This document shows positions 1 through 11,124 of a stretch of 64,000 nucleotides of DNA, piece after piece. A model generated the notes under the pieces. It did not search any database, was not told the origin of the DNA, and saw nothing but the letters and a program-made list of their open reading frames with translations. Position 1 is the stretch's first letter. Every line of letters begins with the position of its first letter. Origin of the DNA: Ampullaceana balthica (Eukaryota > Mollusca > Gastropoda > Lymnaeidae); the NCBI GenBank assembly GCA_944989445.1, contig CALYLW010000729.1:186001-250000 (forward strand). Reading direction: 5' to 3'. Both the position numbers and the translations under genes were made by a program.

Positions 1-110
1 TTGTTCTGATGTATTCGTGCTGTAGTTTCTGTCCGTATTTCCCCCCTTTCTATGCACTATCTATGAGCAAATCTGCGGCGTATGCTACGCCGCGGGTCAT
101 ATTTGGTTTT
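1..110 (+). repeat. Right end of dispersed foldback repeat (family R1), partial
   Basis: The window opens inside a repeat that recurs at 17375-17815 and 52505-53165. The shared text runs through 'cttcgtgctgtagttt' and ends in 'atgctacgccgcggg'. In the fuller copies a left arm carrying 'gtagcatacgccgc' is the inverse of this end, so the family looks like a foldback or MITE-type element. Only the right arm is present here. No coding content was seen. Confidence 0.6.
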
Positions 111-604
111 ATTTAATTGTATCCGTATTTAGTTGTTGTAAAATATTTGTTGAACTTGTCCCGAGTGATATTTATACATGCATGTATTTTGTATTTTATT
201 TGTAATTAAATTTAGTTGTCCGTCATTGGACAGAGGTATTTTGTTTAATTACTTATATATGTCAAGTTATTGTGATATAAATGCATTATAAATTACTATA
301 AAACATATTTGGAGCATGTCCTGTGTTTAGTATATTTGAATATATAACAAATAAAATAGGGGAATGTCTGTCCAATATCTGAACCGCAAATGTTGCTTGA
401 CCCGAAATTCAAATAAACTTGACTAAAATAAATGGATCGACAAAATGACAACATGACCCATAATGATTGCCACAAAATTATCTTTTTTATTTAAATAAAA
501 AATGCATATCTTAATCTGGCTACAAATCAATGACAAATTTCGTTTTGATATAAGTAAGGAAATGAACCAAATTACAAATGTCAATGTGGCTATGTAATAA
601 TGTG

Positions 605-1095
605 TGTAACTCTCGCTACAAGGTGATTCGGTTCAACCTGATGGAAGTGATACAGACTACAACGAACCACAGGACGACCATTGCGATTAAACTTCTGGGT
701 GGAATTTTGAGAACGAGGCTACTACGCCTAGCAGGCATGCATAGCCTTGAACTCTGGATTTGTGTGTATTTGTATTATTTCTGGATCAGGATCTTCATCA
801 TGGATTCCTCTTTCGCTAAGGACATTCTTTACACCTTTTTCGGCGGATAAGTGATAGGGTGCACTGATCTCGCTCCATCAAATTAACAGTCTATGACGGT
901 GATGCGTCTATTTCTGAACATTTGTATGAAATTTTGTGTGTGAAACTATGTTTAGGAAGATTTAGAGTGCAATGTGTTTTCTGTAGTTGTTGAACATGTT
1001 TGTAAAACGCTGTGAGCCCAGGTGTAGGCTGGGATACTGCGCTATGTAAATGAACAAACAAATAATAATAATAATAATAATCATAATAATAAATA
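605..1095 (+). mobile_element. 5'-truncated retroposon tail ending in (AAT)n
   Basis: This block is absent from the otherwise homologous flank of gene D (around 58040-58140), so it is an insertion. It ends in text typical of non-LTR or SINE 3' ends ('gggatactgcgctatgtaaatg') followed by an AAT-type tail at about 1061-1092. The frame through 620-690 reads an acidic tail but is too short to assign. The class is inferred from the tail only. Confidence 0.5.
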
Positions 1096-1334
1096 CAATA
1101 TCCTATAGGTCATCAAATTAAAATTAAGATCCTTTACCCAAATACGAATTAATAAAATTTGTGTTTCAGGAATGTATATATTTTTATTAAAAAACTAAGA
1201 GATGTAAACGTTTTTATAGGACATATAATTTTACGACCTACATCCTAATTTAGCGTAGCATTCACTTTTTATGCTAAATTAATTTCACTTTTTGCTACGA
1301 CACTATATGTGTATTTAGTGTTCTATCCTGAAAT

Positions 1335-1490
1335 TTCTGATCAAAATACCAAATATCTCATTTAACGAGGTTATTAGTCACCAAAATACCAAACATATTT
1401 CATTTTAAGGTGTTATTTTACATCAAAATATCAAATATGAAATTTTAAACCGGCTTATGTCTCATCAAAATACATAATATCTCCTGTAGT
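1335..1490. repeat. Degenerate 39-bp-type tandem repeat
   Basis: About four decayed copies of a unit containing 'atcaaaataccaaatatctc' and 'ggttatt' are seen. The better preserved array is at 58300-58585 downstream of gene D, so the array predates the duplication that separated A and D. Confidence 0.6.
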
Positions 1491-2477
1491 CTCACTAGCC
1501 CTACAAGATTTCAAACAAAGAAAATATTATTCAAAATAAAAATTTCTCAAATAAACTTCAATGAGATTTATATTAAAAATTAATCAAAAACGTCAATCTT
1601 TATCAAATTAAACCATTGGCATCTTTCACACAACTGTCATTGCGCACCGTCGTGCGCTATTTTTATGAAATTCCAAGGGCATGTGCTTCCCTAATGAACA
1701 CAGAAGGACTTCTAGGCTATCATCTATTAAGTAATAGGGAATTTCTCTTTTAAATGGCATGACAACATTCTAAGCTTGGCATAATGAAATGTCTTACAAG
1801 CACAACAATGTTATATATGTTTTTCGACAAAGTAATGTGTAGGTAAAACGAGTATTTGCTGAAATTATCATGACAGTTTACAAGTTTGACATTGTTGTTT
1901 CTTAAAAACTTCTAAAAGTAATTGTTATACGACAACTTTAAATAAATTAATAACTAGTGACATAAAAAAAGTTTAAGTTACGTTATATATTTGAAGTACT
2001 CTTGTTTTGATGAATTATGAGTTAAATGTATCTGTGTAGACTGCTAAAGCGGCTGGACAAGTTGTGTTGCAGGAAGGATGCAGCTATGTTGAAACTAGTT
2101 TGTAAATCTAGCGTTGTAATATTTGAGCAAATTTACATATAAGAGATTTTATAACAAATATTTATTTTATGATAAGTACATTCATTTCAAATGTTCATTC
2201 ACAATTACTTGCAAATAATAATTACTTTTAGTATATTATCTTAAGTTCAGATTTCACATAATTTTACAAAAAATTATGATCGACATTGTTAAATATCGTC
2301 GGCACGGGTTCAAAATAGCGACTGTCAAAACAGCGACCGTCATAATAGCGACTTCAAAATAGCGACTGTATCAAAACAGCGACCGTCATAATAGCGACTT
2401 CAAAATAGCGACTGTATCAAAAGAGCGACTGTCATAACAGCGACTTCACCGCATAGCTATTATTGTCCAACCGTTTA

Positions 2478-2614
2478 TCTAACACAGTGGTTCCAAACTT
2501 TTTGACACAGTTACCTTTATAAAGGACTATCTGACCACATTGCCCCGTTCACCTGACACAGTGGTTCCAAAATTTTTTGGCACACTTACCTTTATACAGG
2601 ACTATCTGACCACA
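2478..2614. repeat. Imperfect tandem duplication inside the TIR element
   Basis: A unit of about 65 bp beginning 'cacagtggttccaaa' and ending 'ctgaccacattgcc' occurs twice in tandem. 'CAGTGGTTCCAAA' resembles a hAT terminal motif, so a small hAT end may be nested here. This is inferred from the motif alone. Confidence 0.5.
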
Positions 2615-2889
2615 TTGCCTTTTTATTGTCCGATTACATCGGATTGGGATGGGGGTGGAGTTGGATACGTTTGGAAGGACTTGGTACCTCAGAGGAGTGG
2701 TGCATTTATCACAATCATGAATTCGCATTTAATGTTGACTGGTTTTCAATCTATATACTTTTTAGTGTTAATTAATTTTAATTTTAATAGATAATAATAT
2801 TAAACTATATTATATATATATTTTTTTTTAAATTAGAAGAAAAAAAAACAACTTTACGAGGTAAAGAGAAAAGGGTCGAAACATCCGGG

Positions 2890-3015
2890 GATCACAAAAT
2901 CCTGTAGTCGAACTGTCTAGGTAAATGCATAAAATAAAAACAGGGTATTAGTAGGCCTGACAGGACGTAACACAACAGCGAACGTTTCGGCAAAGAGCCT
3001 TCTTCAACGGACCAA
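2890..3015 (-). repeat. Penelope-like or related retroelement fragment (weak)
   Basis: The text 'aacgtttcggcaaagagcc' with 'ttcttcaacgg' resembles the short conserved motif (GAAGAAGG...CCGAAACG) found at the edges of many Penelope-like elements. A similar motif is at 18370-18400. There is no GIY-YIG or reverse transcriptase coding sequence, so the class is uncertain. Confidence 0.3.
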
Positions 3016-3597
3016 TAGTACACAAATGAAACGAATAAAACGAAATAATAGAAAAAATAGAAAAAAAAACACTTAGCTGCGGTCGAACTGTCTCTAGCTT
3101 AAAAAGCAGCCACACGCCAAATCTGTCCCATACCACCGCAATCCCCCTCAATTAATCGACTGCATCTATGTTTAAAGGCTAATCTCTATCGAGCCTTCTG
3201 CAAAATATATTTGACTGAAGTAATAGCCGTTATATTTTTTTTTACAGAATTTTTTTTAAAATGTGTTCCGAAATTGTGTTTACACTCTTTACAACACCAT
3301 TATTTATTTATACACACCTCCAGTTGATTTTATTTAATTTTGCATTAATGGCTTATCATGTCATCCCTTTCTTTATTTTATAAACTCCATTGTAGGCTAG
3401 GCAAAGTAAGTTTTTCAAATATTATCACAAGCAAAAGAAAAAAGTCGCTATTTTGATACAGTCGCTGTTATGATGCAGTCGCTATTATGACGGTCGCTGT
3501 TTTGACAGTCGCTGTTTTGATACAGTCGCTATTTTGAAGTCGCTATTATGACGGTCGCTGTTTTGACAGTCGCTATTCTGCCCGGGTGCCAATATCG

Positions 3598-4007
3598 TCA
3601 TCCTTTTATCATACAGCATGAAAAACTAAACGATACTATCGTTTCCTCTATCGTTCCTGCAGTAGCTGCTTGCAGATATAATTTGTCTCCTACTTCCAGT
3701 TCAATGCAAAACGTTACAGATCCGCTCGTAGTCACAGCATTAATTATATTGCCTTCTTCATCTTCCTCTAAAATAGTTCTATGACCGCACAAAACAGTAA
3801 AATTTGCTTTAATGTCATCTGCTGCTGTGCTAAAGCTGACTAAATAAAATCCTTTCAAGGGGGCTGTAAATGTACCAGTCGAATGATCAAAGTGATCCCC
3901 GTAATCTACATTATTACCATAACTGAATTTGACAACACGCCAAGATTCTGTGACCTCAGATTCCACACACGCACAAAATCCATTATTCGGATGACTGCAC
4001 TTTAATT
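3598..4007 (-). CDS. Gene A terminal exon: C1q domain
   Basis: The acceptor 'tttacttcccag' precedes 4007, and the frame is open to TGA at 3600-3598, giving a full C1q domain of about 130 residues. Diagnostic features are GDHFDHSTGTFTAPLKGFY (the conserved N-T/S-G-x-F-x-x-P-x-x-G-x-Y core), the GDKLYLQA strand near the C-terminus, and the final F-S-C-C-M-I-K-G. Matching exons are at 47594-48006 and 60158-60570; this copy is the most diverged. The stop codon lies inside the TSD of the adjacent TIR element. It is intact by itself, but upstream exons are broken. Confidence 0.88.
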
Positions 4008-4184
4008 CTGGGAAGTAAACACAAAATGCAAACTTACCTCGTCCTTACAAAGAATAAAGCAACATTTAAAAGTAAACAAGAAAAATTATGATTATTTCGT
4101 TTTTCAGGTTTAATTATTAGTCTAACATTTGCCATTAACATATACAATTTTTAAATTGTCGATATGAAAAGTAATTTGTTCATT

Positions 4185-4490
4185 ATCTTATCTCATCTCC
4201 TCTATTATAGACGCTCCTTCTATACAGAAGATTATCCCACTCTTATCAATGATTTATTTGTAGTCATGCGTTTTTATTTGAATGTTAAATGTTGATAAAG
4301 TGTTGTTTTTTTCTTGCTTATGTCAAGCATCACACCCCACTTCCGAAATCCAGACTGGACGAAAAACGATTTTAGAAAGTTTATTTTTTATGCAAACGGA
4401 AAGTGTTTATATCGCTATGTATATCTCAGGGTTGTTTTCTGGGTTGTATAATATTATCTTTGTGTTCTTTTTCCAATTTAGTAATAATTA
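4185..4490 (-). mobile_element. Decayed LINE 3'-end relic in the last intron of gene A
   Basis: The text 'cgctccttctatacagaag' and 'aaatccagactggacgaaaa' matches the 3' end of a LINE whose best preserved copy is at 22725-23140 on minus. Counterparts at the same intron position occur in gene C (about 46000-46320) and gene D (about 60760-61080), so this insertion predates the gene duplications. No open frame survives. Confidence 0.6.
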
Positions 4491-4939
4491 GCTTATGTAT
4501 TATTACCATGTTTCTTGTAACCTTAGTCTTTATTTAAAAGAATGTTCATTTTCTTCCTGATTCAGTTTAATACAGGGCTTTCATTAGTGCACCTAATTAA
4601 TATTTCTATGAAGTTGATTTTTGTGATACCAAGATTTTCAAGTTTGTTTAAAATAGTGTTTGAAAAAAAAACACTCTCAGAATGTATATTATTTAATTTT
4701 TTTTCCCGAACATGGTCAACGTTTTAAAACCACTTACTTATAAACGAAAGTTATTGTTACATTGCGAATAAGTTTGATTAAGTGACGAAATCTAGTTCCA
4801 TAAACCTCCTTACAGGAAATATGTTTTTTTTCATCAGCAGTGAAGTGACATTAGACACTGCTCTGTTAAACCAACGAGACAAAATATCCTGCACGTGGAA
4901 GAACATCAGTAGCTTCAATCCTAGTGCTCTTCATTGGTC

Positions 4940-5325
4940 TCCACAGAAAACGCCCTAAGCTATCCCTCCCCTCCCCTAAAGAGACTTAGCTGAGAACCCC
5001 CACCCCCCCCGGAACGGTCACCTCTAAAGCCGCCACCTGGACATTCAGGACATGGTCGAAAATGCCTCACAAGGAGAGGGTGGAATTCTCCCTAGTTCGA
5101 CTCGCTACCACTTCGGCGTCACCCCGACAAAGCATACGAGTCTATTATTAGAACTGCCGAAAAGCGGGGGATCAGCAATGGCATACCTAGGGTGTAATCC
5201 CCACAATAAGGTTTCCTCAGGCTGGCGTCCGCAACGTTCTTTGCGGTACCTTTTGCTAATCAGTACTGGCGCTTCCTTGCCCTAAACAGGCACTGCTCAA
5301 AAGCTTTGCTAATAAAAATAAGTGG
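4940..5325. other. GC-richer unclassified repeat sequence, split by the hAT insertion
   Basis: This segment is clearly GC-richer than its surroundings and contains 'cttcggcgtcaccccgaca' and 'gctggcgtccgcaacg'. It resumes after the hAT at 10765-10830 ('ctctacgggtactttggtac'). Its style resembles LINE 5' leader sequence such as that at 29690-30430, but no coding motif was seen. Confidence 0.35.
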
Positions 5326-5735
5326 GACGAAACAAGTGGCGGATTTAGCTATAGGGCAGGGTGGCTAATCCCCCCGCCCCGCACCATTGCTGGATCTAAA
5401 GTGGCACCCCCCTAAAGACGCCCTCTGATGAACACTAAAAAGGTGTCACTGGAGCACACACACAAATTGCTTAACCCGTTATCTCCCAAAATATTGTTTG
5501 TTTTTAATTTTGTTTCCGTTGTGAAAGTTTTGTTATTTGGAGTCCCTAGAAAACAAATAACTTGTTTATTTTTTTATTTTATGTTTGGATGTGGCGTTAT
5601 AGACTGTCCTCTAAATAAGACACTGAGAGGATCTATGGTAAAATAATGCCCGTGAACAATGTGTGGATATCTCAATATATTGCTCTAATTATAAAATTAT
5701 ATGAAAGACCAATCAAGTAAAGAGGAATCATAGTT

Positions 5736-7250
5736 TTAAAAAACACTATGTATTACGATAATGCTGAAAGCACGCGAGGAAGAGCTTTGCATTGCACTTC
5801 TCGCAATAAATTTTATGCTTGCTCTTGCATCCTTCATGATGACAGCGCCATGTTTTTCCCACTGCATCAAAAAGTGTCCCGTGCCTTCATATCGCACCAC
5901 ATTAGCTCCCATTGGTAATATAGGTACCATGGGCCTTCCTGTGTACTTGCATTTGAAAGTTATCTTTAAATAAGCTGTATCAATTGCACTTGAGCCGTAG
6001 ATAGTTTTGTGCAGAATCCTTGCATTCAGTAGAGCTTTATCAATGCAGCATATAAACATTGTTCAGTACCATTTCTTTTCACGAACAGAAGTAGAGTACT
6101 TTGCAACAACGCAATCATGGTGGCTGACACGCCCATGTGAGTGTTATAATAATTAGAGATCAGATTAAGCTTTCCACCATGCTTTTGTCTTTCTGGCCTT
6201 TCACTCGTGAAACGGCTCAAGAGAATCATGATTTATGGCATCTGTAACAATTTTATAGTCGTGCAAGCGCACGAGAAGAACCTCTAACGTTCTAAAGTAG
6301 ACGTAATCACTGTCTCCACGAGGAGACATTTTCATCTCTTTTGATGACTTCAGTGGAAATGTTCTTAGACTTTATTTTCTCTAATCGTAGCGGTTACTCG
6401 AAATACAGTATTTGCAAGCTGAGACACAAGATTCATGTTTGTAAAGAAGTTATCAAAAAGCCGACATAGCTGCTTGGATCAGCTAAGTATTGTACAACTG
6501 TAAAGACTATGCGAGAATCAATGGGCCAATCTATTGCAGAGGTTACCTTTTCACAAAAAATGAGAAAGTGTAACAGTAACGCTTGCTTGAGCATCATCAT
6601 CATCGCCCTTCGTCCCATCTGGGGCATAGGCCGCGAGCAAAGTCTCTCCAGGCATCCCGGTCCTGCACCAGTCTCTCAACCTGCCCCCAGCTGTGCCCGC
6701 TCATTTTTGTTTCTGCCTCCAGTTCTCTTCTCAAGGTCATTTTGGGACGACCTCTTTTCCTCTTGCCTTGGGGGTTCCATGTGAGGGCTTGTCTCACAAT
6801 GCTGGATGTAGGCTTTCTGAGAGTGTGGCCAATCCATCTCTTGAGCAAAAAAGCAAAATATTTACACCCAAATCTGATGGGCTTTCCTTTCATGAATTTC
6901 TTCAAGCTGCCGTAAAATTTCACGATCATGTCATCAATGATGATTTTGGGAGTAAAATAGCCAGATTTGCGGAAATTCTCATTCACGATTTCAAAAAACG
7001 GCTTCATCTTGAATGATTGATCACCTTTGTTGCTGTCTGCAGTGGAATAGTCCACGAAATGGATATTACTTTTCTATTTCAGAAATTGGTTTCAGTATGT
7101 GGCATTCTTGACAATAGGTACAACAAGATCATCTGCGTCATTCCAATAGTATGTTTCTGACGTGACTCTATGGTATTTAGTTAGATTACAATCCCAAGAA
7201 AGACCTTCAATTCTTCAGCTGACGTTTTAAATTCGTGATCGCTTCTAACA
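5736..7250 (-). pseudogene. piggyBac transposase relic (DDE_Tnp_1_7 type)
   Basis: Reading on minus, the pieces appear in family order. Around 7250-7060 is a decayed 'YWN..DDLVVPIV' segment. At 7055-6850 are SNIHFVDYSTADSNKGDQSF and FKMKPFFEIVNENF with IDDMIVKFYG (the first catalytic Asp region) and KGKPIRFGCK. At about 6590-6435 is DWPIDSRIVF...YLADPSSY. At 6230-6030 are ISNYYNTHMGV and then IDKALLNARILHK. At 5850-5760, in another frame, is the C-terminal Cys/His knuckle (RCHHEGCKSKHKIYCEKC). Several frameshifts, an inserted LINE tail and a lost FFDN motif mean it is dead. Confidence 0.85.
6594..6839 (-). mobile_element. LINE 3' tail inserted in the piggyBac gene, 8-bp TSD
   Basis: This 246-bp 5'-truncated insert encodes, on minus, RWIGHTLRKPTSSIVRQAL...GKRKRGRPK...WGQVERLVQDRDAW, the typical C-terminal tail of an EN/RT LINE. 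It ends in the GAT-repeat tail seen as 'catcatcatcatcgc' on plus. CTTGAGCA at 6586-6593 is repeated at 6840-6847. It fuses in frame to the upstream piggyBac relic and creates an artificial 151-codon open frame (6600-7055). Confidence 0.88.
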
Positions 7251-7374
7251 TCTATTGAATAGCGAACTGTTTCTTTAACAACACATCGTATATACATCTA
7301 GCAAAACAAGTAATACAAACTCGAATGAGTATTTAAACGCAATTTCCAACAAAGAATTTCTGATTTTTTTTTAA

Positions 7375-7860
7375 ATCAAGGGAAATCATTCCAGGGTCAC
7401 ACCAAGAATGTGTCCATATAATGCGCATCGCGCAAAAGTCTAACATTAGCATTCACAAATCGGAAAACCCCATTAACTATCATTCTAGATTACATTAAAA
7501 GTCATTTCAAATCAATAGTTCTGAAACTAAAAAAAAACAATTGCTATCTACAAATTGCTGCTATAATTTTGGGAGTCGAACCAAAAGAGATTTTTCAAAA
7601 ATTCCTTCTCCAACATTGTTCTAAATATTATTAGCTATCGTTCGGCGCTTGTTCCAACCCGAGAAATTGACAAAATACTGATATTTTTTCGTTTTTTTAT
7701 TTTGAAGGAAATCCGGTAATTTCGGTAATTTTTATTGCCCGTGCCCATCCTTCAGACCTCCTTAACGTATTTGCAAAAGACCCGAATGCTCTATCTAGTA
7801 TGGTTCAGGAGGAGTTGCTGTTCAAAACTCGAAAAGACAGGCCGGACATTTCAAATATAT
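7375..7860 (-). repeat. Dispersed repeat R2, copy 1
   Basis: This is the inverse of 21800-22290, and a third copy is at 39500-39920. Shared blocks are 'ttgacaaaatactgatatt', 'caaaagacccgaatgctct' and 'ctccttaacgtatttgcaaa'. The outer edge has 'atataatgcgcatcgcgca', a style of end found in several elements here. It is non-coding, probably a non-autonomous DNA transposon. Confidence 0.65.
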
Positions 7861-8639
7861 AATCGCAATTCCCAAGGGAAATTGCTTTAAAAAAGAGTTA
7901 TACAGGAGTAATTTGGCTTAGAATTTGTTGCACATTATTTTGTGCTATAGTAGCGGCTTTTCCATTCAATGCAGATATCCTTGGGAAGTCTGCATATTTC
8001 TGCTTTGTCCAGGACAGCGCATGACAAGCATACAGACTGTAGCTTTTGAGTATTCTTCCTCGCAAGGTTCTAGAAACTATTCCACTTCATACAGGGTATT
8101 TAATTTTCTTGGCATGGTTTACTAGGAAAATGGGATAACCAGGGCTTTCATTATATCAAGGCACACTATATACCATAGCATCCCAATATCCTATTTACAG
8201 GATAGTGGAAAATCACGCGGTATTACTTGTGAGTTTGTGCAATTGGAATAAAATGTAGTGTTACGGACGCGTAGATAAGTAGCTTACATTGTGTCAATCC
8301 CTCAGTCTCTGCAAACTACCATAACACATCTAAAATTGCTGTCACATTTAGGGGATGTAAAAAAACTGGAATAAAAAACACAAATCTCCTCCTACCGCTT
8401 ACACACCAAGTGGCACGTGAGGGCCTGCACGAAAGACTAATGAGAGACATCTTAGGGTCTGCATTGAATTTGGGACATATCACATAATTACTTCGGTTTA
8501 GCAGATAGAGGCAATTTATATGCCAGCCCTCTAAATAGGACCATGTGAGATAACGTGTTAACACGAAACTGCTAATCAACACCAAACTTCAATACGACAA
8601 TATTGGCTTGCGAAATATAGTATTTCAAATGATGAAACT

Positions 8640-10503
8640 GTAATATCTGGTTTGATCAGTCAGGAACGTCCCCAAGTGGAAAAGAATGAAAAGAATACAG
8701 ATGTATTGAAACAGATGATAGACGTGGCGGTGTTCTTAGCAAAACAACTTTGCTATTCAGAGGACACAGAGAACATTCTTGCTTTAGTGATGGTAGTTGT
8801 AGACATACTTGAAATTTTCGTGAATTGTTTTCTTTATTAGTCAAATACCATTCCACTTTCGACAGTCATCTAAAACTTGAAAAGAAAAATGAACTTTATA
8901 TAAGTAATGATGTGCAAAATGATTTAATTCAATAACTCGCATCTGAATATTTTGCGACAATAGATAATGACGTTAAGTCTGCACAGTTTCTTTTCTTTTA
9001 ATATTGAATAAACCATTGATATATTTAAAGATGATCAGATGTCAGTTTCTTTAACGTCATTTTTAAAATCAGGACATGTTGTGGAATGATTTATAGGCTT
9101 TTATACTTTGGTAAACAGCAATGCTGCCGCATTTGATGAGAAGATTTTAAAGGAACTACAAATGCGTAACATGAATATCAAACTCTGTCCTGGACAATCA
9201 TAGGACGGTCATCTGTGATGTATGGAATTATGAGAGGCTTTTAAACTCAAATATTAAACTTTCACTCAATGCCATCTATGTTGATTGTTGTGCCCATGCC
9301 TTTAATTGGGTTACTATCGAAATATGTCTGTAAACAGTGATGTAAATTTGCTTTTCGGCACAGCTAAAAAGTTGTATGCTTTCTTCACGTCTAGTTTACC
9401 ACGACTACATACTCTTAAAGAACATCATAAATCTCGATATGAATCAACAGTAGACACTCTAAAACAACTTTCTGAATCAAGATGGGCAAGTCATAAGCAT
9501 GCAGTTGATGCAGTTGTTGGATCACGCTCTGCTATTCTAGCCATAACCTAGGATATAAATTCAGGGGAATCAACAGAATATGAAGGAAGTGTCAGAGCAG
9601 AAGCTATTGGACTATCTGTTTTAATAACAAAATATTCGTTTGTGTTTCTGATGCTTTTTGTACAAAATTTCTTGGATACTATCTCCGTGTTATCAAACTA
9701 CTTGCAAGGTAAGGACATTGACAATGAATTTGCAAAACAGGTGATCGATGTTGGAAAAAATAAGTTTGATGAAATGAGGAGCGATGAAGCTTTTGAAATT
9801 CTGAATGTATATGTCAATTAATTTATTAACGAAAATTAACCAAAAGAAGATTTTAAAGCAGAATTGAAAAAAAGTGAATTTCAAAAAAAGAAAAGTATGG
9901 CAGACGAACTTAGCAGAGATAAAAGTGATGATGATCCAACCACACGCTTTAAATCTGAAACATACTTCACTATCTTGGATACACTTGTAAGACAAAAAGA
10001 TGATAGATTTAATGACATTTAGAGCACAGTTACATATTTCTATTTTATTGATCCATCACATATGTTGGAAGAAAATACAGATTCTTTTCGAAGTGCATGC
10101 GAAATTTACAAACACGACATTAACCACGAAGAAGCAATCCTAGAAAATGATACCTTTAATGAATTGTATTCATCAATATGTACGTCACTATTTAGTAAAC
10201 CACAACTTTAAAGAGGTTCTGCCATTCTTGACTGAAAAACAAATAAATGGCAACAGGTCTCCCTAAATTTTTTAATACTCTATAAAATTCACTTGACTCT
10301 TCCTGTTGGCAGTGCTACTGCTGAAAGAAGTTTCTGTAGATTGAAAATCATCAAAAGTTATTTGCGCTCAAGAATGACAAACGAACGTCTGTCTGGATTG
10401 GCATTAATTTCAATTGAACATGATCTAGCAGAGAACATTAACTTTGAATCAACGATAAATCGTTTTGCTTCAATGAAATCACGTAGAAAGCAATTTATAT
10501 AGA
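8640..10503 (+). pseudogene. hAT transposase relic (DUF4371/ZMYM1-like)
   Basis: The fragments are in transposase order on plus. VEKNEKNTDVLKQMIDVAVF is near 8680-8740. A diverged CAHAFN motif is near 9290. LFGTAKKLYAFFTSS...LSESRWASHKHAVDAV lies at 9350-9515. At the end, LPVGSATAERSFCRLKIIKS and LRSRMTNERLSGLALISIE (10300-10420) form the hAT dimerisation domain. The frame is interrupted by multiple stops (for example 9549-9551 and about 10019), so it cannot encode an active enzyme. The parent element is the hAT at 5334-10756. Confidence 0.85.
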
Positions 10504-10952
10504 CTCAGGGCTCTATATAAATTCGCATAAACTTTCTTAGATAAATAAATATAGTATTTAAATAAATTTACGTTTCTATTTTGAAAACATATATGTTTAT
10601 TGTGTTGATTCTGTTTGACGTGTTCGATGATTTAGATTTTATTAAATTAGTTGGCTAACAATTAGTATTTACGCAATGCTCGGATATTAGTAAAATAACA
10701 TTTGGCGGCTCCCTCTGAAATTCTCCTGCCCAACGAAAAATCTAAATCCGATACTGGACGAAACTGTCGCTTCGGATTTAACTGACCCTCTACGGGTACT
10801 TTGGTACCCACGGAACTAAACAATGCTAAAAATATTATATCTGTATTTTGTAAAAATGATTATCACTGTTGGTGTCTGAAAGACCCATTCCCAAAACCTC
10901 CTACCCACATTTTCACTTGATCAGGATTTAAGGAGATTAAATTTTTTTTTAC

Positions 10953-11007
10953 CGATTTCTTTGACTACGTCAGCCAGTTTAGCCATTCGAATTTCAACGT
11001 CATCTAT
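10953..11007 (-). CDS. Gene A exon 6 (55 bp, amphipathic helix)
   Basis: The acceptor 'cttacag' and donor 'gtaaaa' bound a 55-bp exon reading IDDVEIRMAKLADVVKEIG. The same exon is at 16652-16598 (B, with a stop), 45281-45335 (C) and 62153-62099 (D). Its phase joins directly to the C1q exon, giving ...EI-E-LK.... Confidence 0.8.
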
Positions 11008-11124
11008 CTGTAAGGTGTTCAAAGGAATATAACGACAAAATTAAGAAGTTTTCAAAAATGATTACTTATTTAAAGATATAGGTTTATAATATGTGGTTCT
11101 ATTTTAAATACAATTTCAAATTAC

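Larger units (their letters stand above)
400..2291 (-). repeat. 3' flank of gene A, homologous to the 3' flank of gene D
   Basis: This stretch downstream of gene A matches about 57950-59240 downstream of gene D in the same orientation relative to each gene. Shared landmarks are 'ttggcatctttcacaca', 'gtgcttccctaatgaac', 'aaaataaaaatttctca' and a degenerate array of ATACCAAATATCTCATTT at 1335-1490. The duplicated unit therefore extends about 2 kb past the stop codon. No convincing coding sequence was seen; a 90-codon open frame at 578-850 has no recognisable features. Confidence 0.7.
2301..3590. mobile_element. TIR transposon with 9-bp target duplication at the gene A stop codon
   Basis: The element is bounded by the 9-bp direct repeat AATATCGTC at 2292-2300 and 3591-3599. 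Its ends are inverted: GGCACGGG at the left and CCCGGGTGCC at the right, followed by arms of about 145 bp (2301-2445 and 3447-3590). Each arm holds nine copies of AGCGAC spaced about 15-18 bp apart. The 9-bp duplication and long arms suggest a Mutator-like non-autonomous element; no transposase was seen. Gene C has uninterrupted text across the same site (ggttaacgatatttaac), confirming that this is an insertion. Confidence 0.85.
5475..8557 (-). mobile_element. piggyBac transposon nested in the hAT element
   Basis: The element is flanked by TTAA at 5471-5474 and 8558-8561, the obligate piggyBac target. Its terminal inverted repeats are CCCGTTATCTCCCA at the left and the inverse of TGTGAGATAACGTG at the right. 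It contains a degenerate piggyBac transposase on minus (5736 to about 7250), a 246-bp LINE tail (6594-6839) and a copy of dispersed repeat R2 (7375-7860). The length of 3.1 kb includes these nested pieces. Confidence 0.9.
5334..10756 (+). mobile_element. hAT transposon with 8-bp TSD, carrying nested insertions
   Basis: Direct repeats GACGAAAC at 5326-5333 and 10757-10764 flank the element, the 8-bp duplication characteristic of hAT. The left end AAGTGGCGGATTTAG is the inverse of the right end CTAAATCCGATACTG with three mismatches. Inside are a transposase relic (about 8650-10503, plus strand) and a piggyBac insertion (5475-8557). Without the piggyBac the element is about 2.3 kb, shorter than an autonomous copy, so its N-terminal coding part was lost. 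It sits in the intron between exons 6 and 7 of gene A and lengthens it to 6.9 kb. Confidence 0.88.

Noticed and set aside
578..850. 90-codon open frame near the left edge
   Set aside because: It lies in a retroposon tail absent from the paralogous flank; no recognisable domain or splice context.
8316..8585. 89-codon open frame on minus
   Set aside because: It crosses the right terminus of the piggyBac element (8557) and matches no transposase motif.
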